Source: Aureobasidium sp. EXF-3400
Taxonomy: Eukaryota; Ascomycota; Dothideomycetes; Dothideales; Saccotheciaceae
Assembly: GCA_024195585.1 (NCBI GenBank)
Contig: SWBL01000257.1
Location: 1 to 64,000 of the forward strand
DNA length: 64,000 nt
Direction of reading: 5' to 3'
Below, piece by piece: positions 21,221 through 33,403 of this stretch (positions are counted from its first letter, which is position 1; each line of letters starts with the position of its first letter). The notes below the pieces were generated by a model. The model made no database searches and was not told the origin of the DNA. It worked only from the letters and a program-made list of their open reading frames with translations. The position numbers and the translations under genes were made by a program.

Positions 21221-22896
21221 TTAGTACTTTGCAACATCCTCAACAATCTGAATATCGTTCTTTTCCATAGCAATAGCGGCGCCCTTGGGATCTTCCAAAG
21301 CATGAGGCACCAACTGATCGCCGAACAACTCATCCATCTGTTCGAGGGTCTTACCCTTGGTTTCTGTAATAGCGTTGTTAGCAGTAATTCGGACACGTCT
21401 AAACGTGGTTGTAGCTTACCAGGGTAGAAGAAAATGTAGCACAACATAGCAACCATGTTGAAAGCAAAGAAAACATAGAAGTAACGGAAGCCAATCGAGT
21501 CCAAGGCTTGGGGTGTGAACTGAGCAAAGATGAGATTGAGTGTCCAATTCGTGAACGTGGTTGTTGCGTTTCCGAAGGCTCTAACCTCGACAGGAAAAAT
21601 CTCAGCTGGGTATACCCAAGAGATGATACCAAGAGGGGTGTAGAAGAGAGAAAAGACAAAGTTCATAGCGACCATAGCACGAAGCATGTTTCCGTTGGTA
21701 GGATCCAGGTGTTGCGACATGGCGGCATTGCAAACCAGTGCGGCTCCAAGACCAAAGGCGGAGATGATGAGGGGTTTGACACGACCGAATCGTTCGAGTG
21801 CCCAGAGGCCGATGCTGCAGTACACGATGGACAGCGATCCACTGATACCGATGATCATGAGCGAAGTCGAGTTGCTGATACCAAGAATCTTGTAGATCTC
21901 CGGACCTGTGGAGACAATATCAGTCATGCATCTCAGACTGCGGTGTGGAACAGACATACCATAGTAGTTTATGACATTGATGCCACTAAGAGGTCCAAAG
22001 GCCTGAACACCACAGCCGAGCAGAAGACGCTTACGCCAGGTCGGCTTGGTAAAGATCGTGCTGATGGAAGTCGAGTTGTTGATACGATCAGCCTCGATGA
22101 CATCCCTGATCTCACGGAATTCCAGCTCAATACGCTGGTCAGTCTCGGTCGTACCGTCGTGGTGTAGTTTCTGAAGAACTGATCTGGCTTCGTCCCATCT
22201 ATCCTTTTCACACAGCCACCGAGGACTCTCCTGCAGGAACCAAATACCGACAACCAGGATGGCGGCGGGAATGCATTGAAATGCAAGAGGGAAGCGCCCT
22301 AGATAACATCAGACACGTCGGTACGTCATATCCCTACTTAACTCACATGAAAAAGGTCCTTTGACATGCTGACATCCATATCCGAGCCACTGAGCGACAA
22401 AGAAACCCCAAGATAAAAACCACTGAAGAGCACCCGACGTTGCTCCTCTGTATCGGGATTCGGAAATCTCGGCGGCATACATAGGAATGGTGGAAGTGAG
22501 CATGCCGACAGCGGTGCCTGCGATAAATCTTGTAGAGCGAGTCAGCAAGGTTCGGCATCCTTGTTTACGCATATTCTACCTTCCAGCCATAAGCATAGCC
22601 ATATTGACAGCTGCAGCTTGGAGAACACATCCAAGCAGAGAGACGATCGAACCTGCAGCGATAGTCTTCTTGCGTCCTAAGCGGTCGGCAAAGATCATGT
22701 TGATGATGGTTCCTAACATGGCACCACCCTGGAAGGTTGAAACAATGGCACCTGTGGTGGTGCTGTTCGGATTGTGGAAGTAGTCCTTGAATGTGTCGAA
22801 GGAGATGACTCCCCCGATGATACCAGAGTCATAACCAAAGAGGAAGCCTCCGATGGCAAGGAAAGAACTTGATAAGATGACTGTCGCTTTGCCCAT
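21221..22896 (-). CDS. MFS sugar transporter (hexose-transporter family)
   Basis: Five exons on the minus strand, 22896..22580, 22528..22347, 22298..21960, 21905..21420 and 21363..21221, join in phase to 488 aa (introns 51, 48, 54 and 56 nt). Sugar-porter signatures are in order: GGFLFGYDSGIIGGV in TM1, DRLGRKK after TM2, RFIAGTAVGMLTSTIPMYAAEI, QESPRWL, FGPLSGINVINYYGPEIYK, WVYPAEIFPVEVRAFG and PETKGKTLEQMDELFG at the C-terminus. It should import a sugar by proton symport at the plasma membrane. The substrate is not readable, but its divergent partner is an alpha-L-rhamnosidase, so rhamnose or a plant glycoside sugar is a reasonable guess. The start at 22896 has a short N-terminal tail, typical of the fungal clade. 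Confidence 0.9.
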
Positions 22897-23527
22897 GATT
22901 GATAGCAGTCTAGGTGATGGTGAAGATGCTAGAGAATGACCTGGTCGATGGAGAGGATCCGTAGCGACTTATATGCACATGCATCGTGCACCCAACCCCA
23001 TTCCCCACACACTGGGGGAGCACCTGTTTCGTGCCACGGGGAACATCAAGAGTAGCGGGGTGGAGATCTGGAGTCAACTCATGTCGAATTGATCATGTGG
23101 CTGTAGACGACTAGAGCAAAACACCAGACGTGAACGCAACCCTATTACACGCACGTACATTAGGTTTGGCTGAATAGGACTCTGACTTGTCTCGATCGTG
23201 TGGGGAAAACGTTGTTTCTTGGATGTACCGCTAGAGATGTGCCTAGGGTTGAATGTGTGCCCTAAAAGCACGTCTTAAACAGGACAAAGCGTCGGGACAT
23301 CTCTAGCGAGGTTTGCGACTAACGACCGGTTCGCTGCATCTCGCGCGAGATGGATCCACCCTGTCGGCATGTCTTCAGACCGCGTTTGCCGACTGTCGCA
23401 GCTTAATAACATGTCTTAACATACAGGAAATGGCATGCAAAGTAGAAAAGATACCTTCGATCCGCAACTATCACTGCTATCGCGTCGCTACCATTCCCCC
23501 ACATCTCGGCGGTCGTTTTCGGATATT
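22897..23527. promoter_or_regulatory. Divergent promoter, sugar transporter / rhamnosidase, with CreA-consensus sites
   Basis: Within this 631-base divergent region I see four matches to the carbon-catabolite repressor consensus SYGGRG: 23003-23008 (minus strand GTGGGG), 23012-23017 (CTGGGG), 23055-23060 (GCGGGG) and 23200-23205 (GTGGGG). By chance about two to three are expected in this length, so the cluster is suggestive only. Confidence 0.4.
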
Positions 23528-26327
23528 ATGAAGGTTGCGAGCTGCGGCATACATGGTTTCCATGAGACTATCGGTCTGGATGTCGATGAGATTCGAGTGT
23601 TCTGGACTCTAGAGAGTGACCTGTATGCTGAACAAACCGCATATCGGGTTGTGATCTCCACATCGGAACGAGGTGTAGCAGCTGAAGCAGCTTCAGAATT
23701 CGACGCTACCTGGGATACGGGCAAGGTCGAGACAGACGAACAACGAAATGTCCTCTGCAAACCCAGGGGTGGTTTTCACTCAACATGTAGTTACTACTGG
23801 AGAGTCACAGTATGGGACAGCAACGATGTCGCTACTCACTCTGAGGTCCAGACTTTCTTCACCGCATATCCACGGTCTCAGCTGCTGCTACCTTACTCCA
23901 TGAACCAGAAGTATATGCCGCATTCGAGTCTCATCTTCCGTACCTGGTTCGAAGACATCGCGAACAAGTGGAAAGCTGTCTGGATAGGTGACGGCGGTGA
24001 CAAGCCACTGTACCTTCGCAAAAGCTTCAACTTGGTCCGCAAACCATCCAAAGCCATAGCTCTCGCATCGGGTCTTGGACACTTCGATCTACACGTAAAC
24101 GGTCAGCCTGCCTCTGACCATGTCATTGATCCTGGTTGTAAGTCTGTCTATATGCTTGCATATCGTATCGTACTGAATACCTGTAGGGTCAAACTATCAT
24201 CGCACAGTCCAATACGTCGGCTACGACTTGACAGCTCATATGACAGCTGGAGAAAATGTCCTCGCAGCGCATCTAGGGAACGGTTTCTATGCTGGTAGCG
24301 GCACAGAAGAAGACAGATTCTTCTGGCCAATGTACGAAGACAACACTTATGTCCGCTATGGCAACGAGTTGTGCTTCTTTGTCGAGCTCCATTTGTTCTA
24401 CGATGATGGCACTCATAATGTCATACATACTGACCCTTCATGGAAGGTCCACAAGAGTGCGACTACACTTGCGAATATCTATGCTTCTGAGACGCATAAC
24501 AAGCGTCTGTATCCCGTTGGCTGGACGTTTGCAGACTTCGATGACAGTGGATGGATGTCAGCGAAGCCCTTGACTGGACCTCGTGGACTACTACGCTACC
24601 AGAGTCAGCCACCTGTCGTGCTGCATGAGAGGCTTGAACCCAAGTCTGCCTCGAGTCCCCGACCCGGAGTCGTCTGCTTCGACCTTGGACAAAACGCTTC
24701 CATCATGCTTCATCTGTCTGTAGAAGGACCGGCAGGCTCCGAAATCATTGTTCGCTACTCAGAAACAGCAAATCCCGATGGAACAGTTCTCATGCCCGAC
24801 CCATTGTTCAAGGACTTCGAAACGAAGGTCTATTCCAAGATCTATCTAGCGGGAACTGGTGCGCCTGAGGATTGGCGACCCGACTTCTCGTTCACTGCAG
24901 CTCGCTACATACAGCTCGAGGGTGTTGCAATGGGAGAAGGATACGGACTCCCTGTTGTTCGCTCTCTGTATGCAAGACACATCTCCTCTGCATCTCAACG
25001 CGTGGGCTCAATGAAGACAGACAAGGACGACGTCAATGCACTAATCAAGGCATCACATTGGTCACTATCGAGCAACATCTTCAGTTACCACACCGACTGT
25101 CCGCAGATTGAGAAGTTTGGGTGGCTCGAGGTGACACACTTGCTTGCTCCTGCTTCTCAATACATTTTTGGAATGGAAGCTCTCTACACAAAAATCATCT
25201 ACGACATGATCGATGCTCAAGAGCCTAGCGGTCTGGTTCCAACTATGGCGCCAGAGATCAGATACATGTGTGGGCCTCTGCATGACACGATATCATGGGG
25301 TGGGGCTTTGTGCTTGCTGCCTGAGCTACTTGTGAAGTATTACGGCTCCACATGGGTCATACCACAAGTCTACCCTGCCGCTGTGCGGTACATGGACTAT
25401 ATGAAAACAAAAGAACGACTCGGAGGATTGATTGAACACGGTCTCGGAGACTGGGGTCGCGATATCGCTTGGGGTAACCTGCAAGCCAACATCGAAACAG
25501 CATATTACTATAAGTGCCTGCAAAATACTTCAATGATGGCCAAGCACCTCGGCTTCGTCGAACAAGCTAAAAGATATGAGAACTGGGCTGCGAGAGTTCT
25601 CGAAGTCTACAACAGAGAGCTTCTCGTCATTGATGACGATAATGTGCCTTACGCTTATTACACCTCACGCGACAATATTGGTCAAAGGGATTGCCAAGTT
25701 GTCGCTCAAGCCTACGCTCTACAGTTCAATATGGTACCTGCTCAACACATTGCTTCTGTCCAACGCGCCTTCCTCGCCAGCGTAAGCGACAACCGCATCC
25801 GCTCAGGCGAACTTGGTCTCAAATGCATCTTCGAGACGCTCATTGATCTGCACCGTCCTGACATCGTTCTTGCAATGGCCAGACAAGAAGAACACCCCAG
25901 CTACATGCGTTTCCTACGCAGAGGCGAAACTACTTTCCTCGAGTTCTGGCAAGACGAGTGTAGATCCAAGAGTCATGATCTATTCTGCACCATCCACGAA
26001 TGGTTCTATGCTGGTGTGTTGGGAATAAGACCAGATGGGGATGCATACAAGACTTTCAGAATTGAGCCACCGTATGGTTCTGAGTTCAAAGATGTCGAGG
26101 GTCATGTGGACTGTCCCTATGGTAGAATTCAGGTCAAGTTCAGGCAGACTGATGAGAGAGTGGCTCTGGACGTTTCAGTACCAGTTGGAACGCAAGCTTC
26201 GATTCTCATTCCGAAGAGTTTCGGGACCTCGATTGATGTGCTTCGAAGCAAAAGGGTCGTCATGGTGGAGACAAGTGGACAATATCTAGTGTTGAAGAAC
26301 GGTTACTACTCTATCGCGTTCCGGTAG
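23528..26327 (+). CDS. GH78 alpha-L-rhamnosidase, intracellular type
   Basis: Exons 23528..24137 and 24187..26327 give 916 aa; the 49-nt intron (GTAAGT donor) joins DPG-WSNYHRTVQY. The order follows bacterial and fungal GH78: an N-terminal fibronectin-like part, a beta-sandwich (ASGLGHFDLHVNGQPASDHV; FDLGQNASIMLHL; SFTAARYIQLEG), then the (alpha/alpha)6 barrel. DCPQIEKFGWLEVTH, near residues 507-520, contains the predicted general acid, and ETTFLEFWQDE the predicted base. A C-terminal beta-domain ends the protein. GH78 enzymes remove terminal L-rhamnose from flavonoid glycosides, saponins or pectin. No signal peptide is visible after ATG 23528, which suggests a cytosolic enzyme acting on imported glycosides. 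This fits its divergent partner, the sugar transporter. Confidence 0.87.
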
Positions 26328-26421
26328 AAAGACTTGATAGCCACATTGAAGCAATTCCCGGATGTCCTTCAATCTTCCTCTTCTACTCTACCGATAGGAA
26401 TTGGTCAGAATGTTCTCTCAA

Positions 26422-29167
26422 TTAATCTGTCACGGGACAGTGGTCATAGTTTCCGTTGACATTATTGCCAAACCAGGATCTGCATCTTCATCAGCGTGGA
26501 GTACTCTACATAGAAGCGGCATGTTACTTACGAGAAAGGCTTTGGACTTCCAGCCGCACCGAACACTGCGAACGACAGGATGAACAATGCCAACAGACTA
26601 GCTCCGTCCATAGCACCAGTGACTAAGTACGAGTAGTCCTTGAAGATACGAGGCTTATAGTTGCGCAAGTAAAACTGCGTGTAGAAGCCAGCAATCAGTT
26701 GACTCAAGATCACGCATGTCTGTGACTGATTGTATGGTATGTAACCAGCGTAGACGAGCAACTGCGGCATATTGATATCATAGGTTGAAAATTTGCGTAT
26801 TCTTGGAACAAACTGTAGCGATGAATGTGTTAGTTTTGAGAAATCTGGACCACACGATAGGGACGGAATACCTGAACGAAGATACGGTGGACCAGTACCA
26901 AGCCAGCGCCAACAGCTATACCAAGGGGCACCGCCGAGTACGTTGTGCCGGTCTTATAGAGGTATTTTGCCAATCCCCAGGAGCTGGCGTTGGTGTTGTA
27001 AGACTGGATAGTAGCACCACTCCACGAGGAGTCTCCATTGCCAGAAGTCAAAAGTTCAGCGTTACCACTGACGATGGATATCATGACGGCGTAGTTGATG
27101 AACCCGCCCAGAATGGTTCCATAGATTTGGGTGATGAACATGACACGAGGAGGAATTTTGACTGTGCTTCGGATCAGATTGCGCGTAGATAGATCTGCGT
27201 CTGCTTGTACTCACGATATTCTCCCATTTTCAGGTCGTTGCAAAGGTTGACAGTGTTACTGATGACGTTATGGGACCAGGCAGCGAAGTACATGTTACCG
27301 ACAGGACGGCCGGGAAGCGCCAAACCGGCAATCATCTTGGACAGGTTGTTGGTGGCAATGCCGTTGCCAAAGCGAGAATAGATCAACGCACTCTACGGAA
27401 TGACTGAGTCAGACAATTTTGGCTTGCCACAATCAAATTCACTTACGAATGGTGCAATGACGATTCCGGATATCAATGAGACGATGTATGCCCAGACTGG
27501 CATGGTGATGTTTTCTTTGATGACAACAACCAGACCCAGAACGAAGCTGAAGACGAGGACGATCATGTACCACCACCAAGGTACTTCGTTGTAGTTCTTC
27601 ACCATATGCTGGTGGTGTCGGTCATCGTATCTGCCAGCTTTCGCACTCTTGTATGTACGCTTGATGTCGCCACCCCAGAAGAGGATCGTGTGAGCAATGA
27701 GAGCACCAATCTGATTTTACTATTAGCTTACCGACCAAAGACATCTCGGGACTGGCTTACAGCAGCGTTGGCCATGAACATCGCGTAGGCAAAACTCCCG
27801 GTCAAACGGGGGATTCCATATTTCTGTAGGGCGTCTACGTCCAGAATTCCGCCTTGGAAGACCTTGGAGATTGGATATCTTTCCCCATTCTGTGACCTGA
27901 GCTGTGTGGACATGAATGGCTGTGATCTAGCTTCCCAGGTGTTGGTGTAGTAGATAGCTAACATGACCATCATGCAAATGAACAAACCAATTGCCATATG
28001 AGCCTGTAGAATCAGGGGAAGAGAAGTTTGGAAAGAAGTGATCTGTACAATCTCTGGTCAGTGCTAAGACACAATTGGCGAGAGAACACTCACGTATTGC
28101 CAGTCGAACGACAGAGAAAACATCCCCAAGCCTTCGTTGTTGGTCGCACCACCAAACAGATTCGTGAGCACTTCAGCTTTTCCACCTGTAGCCTTCATTG
28201 AAGCCAAGCAAGGTACGGAGGCCGAGTTCAGCCAAGGGAATATGTACGCAGGGAAGAACTCGTAGCAGAACATGCCAACGAATGCATACCAGAAGTAGCG
28301 TAGTGGCTTAGAGTTCTTCACTTCTTGCCAATGCAAGCCCTGGAGTGTCTTGACGGTTGGTAGGGTGCTCCAGTAAACAGCTTCGACATGCCAGACAGCA
28401 ATAGGACGTAGTAGACCACAAAGGCCATAGCCGAACAGACCGATGGAGATCATAGTCAATATTACAGTTGTGGCACTGATGGGGAGATCATAGAACAGCT
28501 TCTGCGCTGCAAAGATCGTCGATACGGCTGTAGCGTTTGAAGCGGAAGTGGCGGTTATTGCACAAACGGCATGTTCCTTGAGCGCAAAAGGTCCAGGGTT
28601 AACGAAGACGAGAAAGGATATCCAGAGTGGTGGCTTGTTATCGCCATTGCTCGACCTCCATCGTGCTAAATGACGATCACCTCGAGGAAGAAACTTTGCC
28701 CAAGCATTACCAACAAAGTAAGCGATAAGGACAATGAAGGTACCCTGAATAGTAATCGATGTTGGTTTGAACTAAAGGTTATCAGACTTCGGTCAGTTCG
28801 AATGTTCTAAAGTATGACCGACCGTATAGATTTGGTTCATCACGGCTTGGAAGGCCGAAAGACAAGACGCCAGGACAATCCCACGAAATGTCAGTGACGA
28901 GTCGCCATCATCGCGCATTGGCAACAAGTGAACAGCTGCATCTGCTCCGGTGACGATGATGTGATCCGGATCATCAGAGTTGTCATATCCACCGCTGGCG
29001 CTGTCTGGAGTCTGCACAGCAGTAATTTCGGGTTCTTGTGCGCCTTTCTTGTCCACTACATCATATACTGGGATCGGAACAAGCTCGTAGGACGACTTTC
29101 GAGTAGTAGCTGACACATTTGTACCATCGATAGGGTCGACAGAGACGAGACCAGCTGTTTTGTCCAT
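26422..29167 (-). CDS. OPT family oligopeptide transporter
   Basis: Eight exons on the minus strand: 29167..28823, 28771..28094, 28042..27761, 27710..27447, 27392..27215, 27161..26872, 26812..26532 and 26479..26422. They join in phase to 791 aa (introns 51, 51, 50, 54, 53, 59, 52 nt). A polar N-terminal tail of about 100 residues precedes the membrane core. OPT landmarks are NPGPFALKEH after the first transmembrane helices, IFPWLNSASVPC, MFSLSFDWQYITSFQTSLPL, LKIPPRVMFITQIYGTILGG and the C-terminal FGAAGSPKPFSSWFGNNVNG with NYDHCP. Such proteins import tetra- or pentapeptides, or glutathione-like and metal-chelate substrates, with protons at the plasma membrane. The first intron has a weak donor (GTCGGT). 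The very short last exon (58 nt) is easily missed by gene finders. Convergent with the rhamnosidase, 94 bases away. Confidence 0.9.
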
Positions 29168-31153
29168 CGCGTAAGGAATGTTGCCAACAATCGAGTTTGG
29201 AGATAGACAAAGATCAAGTAAAGATCAGGCCTCGAGACACTTTTATCATTTTTGCTATCACTCAGTAGCTCTCCTTCGCTGGAGCTTTTCGTATTCGCCA
29301 TCGACCCTCGAGATAACGTAGGGCATCGTGTGATATTGGGCCCGTGCATTTGAACCTTATGATAGGTCGATGATAAAGGTAGTACATCGAGGGTTCCAAT
29401 AGCGAACCATGATCTGCACAATGCTCCGTTTAGTGTTTAAAGCGTAGTATAGCGCGATGCAACGTCGGGTAATTAAGCATTCGCGAAGCCCCGTCGGTTG
29501 TGATGCCTAATATCAGGTTAGTGCTAACCGTTTCGAGAAGGTGTGATGGCTCAACACTCCAACAGAGTGGATTGAGGATAACGAAATAACATCATTATAT
29601 TGTACCATAGTTCGAGATCGGTCTTTGTTGCACGACTTGTTTTGGGGGTCAAGATGCACGATATGACATTCCTATATGCGTCAGGGGTCTGCGGCCATCG
29701 AAACGACTGCACCAGGAGGTGGGTGCTGCAAACCAATCCTCGATAAAGGTTTAGTTCTATCATGTGTCGCGGCTTTGACTGAGATACGCTCTGCTAACAT
29801 GAAAATCTGATGGGCGACAGAACAAAGGAGTGGGGTCGAAAGCCGACAACCGTGTGCGACAAGCACTCTGTTCTCATACTCATCAGGATGAATATTGTGA
29901 TGCGCTTGATCCTACGCTTGTGAAAATTCCAGCAAGGGAAGGATTGTTCTCATGGATCAAGAAAAACTAGTCACATACGGAGTCCAAAATTCGAGGTGGA
30001 ACTTGCGATGCTCAAGATGCACGCGGGATCAAAGTATCTAATATAACCAACTATGTTTACCGTGTCTGCCTGAAGTAAGCTCGAAACACACCCCCTTCAA
30101 CCAAGACATAGAGCTCATTACGTGAGCGCGCTTTGGTCGAGGACATACGACAAAATTGGCGACGCAAGCGGGGTGACGACTCCGACAAAGTGGCAGCCTA
30201 CCAACGTTGAACAAGCCCGAGTCGACAACGCTGAACGGCCGTATTCAAGACTAGGGGTAATCAAGCCTTTCTTCGAACGCGAACTCCATCTGCGCGACAT
30301 TTCTATGCAGAGCTCAGTCGAAATGCTTTTTCCCTACATTGCACAGCTAGCAATCTATAATTGGAAACAAGAAGCATATAGCGAAGCTTTTTGCAAGTGA
30401 TCGCATCTTGAGGGCTCGGAACACGCCTAAATGTCGTGTCAATGATACCAATTGTGTCTAAGCTTTGACAGGCTTGGAATCTTCTAGGCTGATCTAGCAA
30501 TCCTTTCCTCCTGGTCTTGGCTCAGTCACCTACTATGCTATCCAAGAGGTCGACTGTACACAGAAACAGCTGGATTTACGTTTTCAATTTGGTGGCTGAC
30601 GTGGTGCCAGTTTCCTTCGATTGATCGTACAACAGTGCGCGAATCGGCCCAACAAGGCAGACTAGATCCGATGCCCATATCTGCCATTATATGCTTCATG
30701 GCACATGATGCAAGATCGCACAAAGACATGAGCAACTTCTTCTTCATAGCTGAAACGAGGCTCTAGATTTGCATAACGAAGTGAACAATCGCTTTGCCCT
30801 GGTGTCACGGTGCAGAATGCTAACTGTGCGAGTATACACAAAACCAAGAACAATACGAGCTGACAGTTGTCCAGTGCTACTATCTCCACCTTAGCCCTGG
30901 TCTTCTCGTATGGGTGAATGTAGTTGCCTGAACCGCCATGCCTGTCTGAGGTTGACTCATCGCTGAACTCTCAGAGACAGCGACCGAGGACACAGTCTAG
31001 ACACACGCAATGGTGACTTGAAGCTAGGGCGTAGCGATAGAAGCACCACTCAACTAACTCGCTGCCTTGCCTACGTCGCTAGCACGCTTCTTGCTTATAA
31101 GTATACCACTTGAACTTCTCTTCAGGCTCATCTTCCATTCTCTTAATTCCAAC
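29168..31153. other. Long divergent intergenic region, 2.0 kb
   Basis: Separates the OPT transporter from the AIM6-like gene. Only short frames without features are seen. It may hold extended regulatory sequence for either gene; no repeat or RNA gene was recognised. Confidence 0.45.
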
Positions 31154-32370
31154 ATGACATCCCATTCATTGTACATAAAGTTAGCAAGAAGATTCTCTCG
31201 TTCAAGTGATGAGACGGCAAGCAGCAACACGTCGAGCTCAGATCTGGAGAGAGCTCATCGTCTGCCTGATGGAGCGACCAAGACCCGACTGCATACTCCC
31301 AGTATCTTGCAGCTCAGATTCCGCCGCCTAGACGATCCGCTTGTTCTCATCATCGGAACTCTGGTGGTATTGTGCGTGGTATGGTCCTTTGCCTCACTGC
31401 TTCAATGGACTGACGCATTATCTCCAGATGTATATGCCTTTGTGTAAGGCTGGTGTATCTGCCTTCTGGTCTTCATCGCATTCCTGGTGATCAATTCGAC
31501 AATCTCTTTGGGCTCCAGATCTTCGCAAACAGCCCGTCCATATGGGATGATTCTTACCAATCTTTCATAGGCGAGGTTCATCCTATCCCTATACACTCGC
31601 ACAACGACTATTATCGCCGTATACCACTCTTCGAAGCCCTAGGCTCAGGATGTATCAGCGTCGAGGCCGATGTACACCTCCGCAATCCTGACCTCCTCGT
31701 TGGTCACAAGTCTTCGCAACTCCATCCTAGTCTGAATCTACGGAGCATGTATCTGGATCCCTTGGAACGCATATTGAGAGCTCGGAATACCAACACAACC
31801 ATCGACGATTGGCAAGGCATCTTCCGTCATGCTAGCAACCAGACTGTCGTGCTTCTCATTGACCACAAGACTGAAGGTGTGGACACGTCTGCCATGTTAT
31901 CTACACAGTTGCAGCCTTTGCGTGATCTTGGCTATCTTACGCACTGGAACGGCACCGCAAGAATCTTGCGCCCTTTGACCATCGTCGCAACCGGCAATGC
32001 CCCTTTCTATAACGATGACACCTATCGAGATATATTCTTCGATGCTGATCTCAGTCATCTGACTTCGGAGCACGACGCAGCGGATCACTACTTATACAAC
32101 ATATCAAACTCGTACTACGCATCTACAAGATGGAGCAAAGCGTTAACGCGAGACGCAAGAACCACATCTCAGAGTGAGATCGCGTCTCAAATAGAGTCGG
32201 CGAAAGCTAGGGGTCTGCTAGCACGGTATTGGGATACACCAGCACATCCGCCGAACATGAGAGACTTGATATGGAGAACATTGATAGAAAAGAACGTCGG
32301 TGTGCTGAATATGGATGATATGGGGACTGTGAGGGACAGAGCAATCGGTTGGGGCAGTCTCCATACCTGA
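31154..32370 (+). CDS. AIM6-like membrane protein with PLC-like phosphodiesterase fold
   Basis: Exons 31154..31441 and 31519..32370 give 379 aa; the 77-nt intron (donor GTGTAAGG, acceptor CTCCAG) is the only junction I found that keeps phase. An N-terminal polar, Ser-rich tail is followed by one transmembrane segment (LVLIIGTLVVLCVVWSFASL). The rest matches the family of yeast 'altered inheritance of mitochondria 6': HPIPIHSHNDYYRRIPLFEA, GCISVEADVHLRNPDLLVGH, LYIDPL-like MYLDPLERIL and VLLIDHKTEG. Conserved His, Glu and Asp in these motifs sit where PI-PLC-like phosphodiesterases have their active site. The yeast gene's biochemistry is not known, so the reaction is open. Convergent with the GPI-type gene. 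Confidence 0.78.
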
Positions 32371-32587
32371 CTCGGCAGAAACAAGGACATACTATCTGTA
32401 AAGCTTGCTATCTAGCGCTTACCTCGATCTTCAGTTACGACTGGCAGATCACAATTGACTTATCGCAACAATTGAATCGCAGCACTCTTTCCGAAGGATG
32501 ACACAGGATTGAACATTACTTCTTATTCAGCTGATATAGCCTCATAACATTACTACGGACACATCTTCCTCGTCAATACATAAACGT

Positions 32588-33403
32588 TTACATCAGCATC
32601 ATAGCACCAGCAACAACGGCAAGCAGGCCCTCACTGACAACGACAGCATTGGCAGCACCAGTGTGGGCAGCTGCTGACGAAGACGCGACAGACGATGAAC
32701 CAGTTGCGCTGCCGCTGCTCGAGTGCGCCGAGGTGCTCGTCGACATCTTCGAAGCGCTACTCGAGGCAGTTGTTAAGCCTTTGCTAGTTGTGGCAGCGCT
32801 GGCAGCCAGAGAACCGCTGCTTGAACCCGAGGAAGCGGCGCTAGAAGAAGCAACAGCAGTAGCTTGAGCAGCGCTGCCGGTGATCGCGCCAGGTCCCTGG
32901 TTGCCGGTTGCGGTGTAGTAAAGACTCACAGCGCTCTGGCTGGGGTACTGGTCGCTAACGGTAGTGGCTGCTCCAGTCGCGGTTTGGGGGGAAGAATCCG
33001 ACACCTCGGCAAAGTAGGAAGCGAAGACTGCGGTCGGGGTCGGTGCACCGCAGAAAGATGATGATGCAGAAGAGATGATGTTCTCGTTCGCTTTGACGAC
33101 AGCCTCACTGCGAGTACCGTGGACGTATTGACAGTTCAGGCAACCGCTCCAGTTGGGGAAGTATCCACCGTTGCACATGCATTGCTGGTGCGCCTGATAG
33201 GCTAGGGCATTTGTACCATTGGGTTGACATGCCGATTCGATGTTGATGATGGCCTGGCAGGGAGGCACGGGGGAGGTAGTGTTGGGGAAACAGACTTCTT
33301 GGATGTATTCCTCGGCTGGGTTGGAGTCTTGGCGAGCGAGCAGAGGACGTTCCGATGCTGCGACAGCGGTGGCCAAGGCAGCGAGTGCGAGACTGTACTT
33401 CAT
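32588..33403 (-). CDS. Secreted Cys- and Ser-rich protein, probable GPI anchor
   Basis: A single exon of 271 aa on the minus strand. MKYSLALAALATAVAA is a signal peptide. Residues 20-140 form a Cys-containing domain (EVCFPNTTSPVPPC, CMCNGGYFPNWSGCLNCQYV) of a kind repeatedly seen in ascomycete wall and secreted proteins. About 90 residues of Ser/Ala/Thr-rich linker follow. The C-terminus, AANAVVVSEGLLAVVAGAMMLM, is a typical GPI-attachment signal with a small-residue omega site. The role may be structural or adhesive at the cell wall; no enzyme motif is seen. The start at 33403 is the first ATG and gives the signal peptide. Confidence 0.82.
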   Translation of the reverse strand: MKYSLALAALATAVAASERPLLARQDSNPAEEYIQEVCFPNTTSPVPPCQAIINIESACQPNGTNALAYQAHQQCMCNGGYFPNWSGCLNCQYVHGTRSEAVVKANENIISSASSSFCGAPTPTAVFASYFAEVSDSSPQTATGAATTVSDQYPSQSAVSLYYTATGNQGPGAITGSAAQATAVASSSAASSGSSSGSLAASAATTSKGLTTASSSASKMSTSTSAHSSSGSATGSSSVASSSAAAHTGAANAVVVSEGLLAVVAGAMMLM

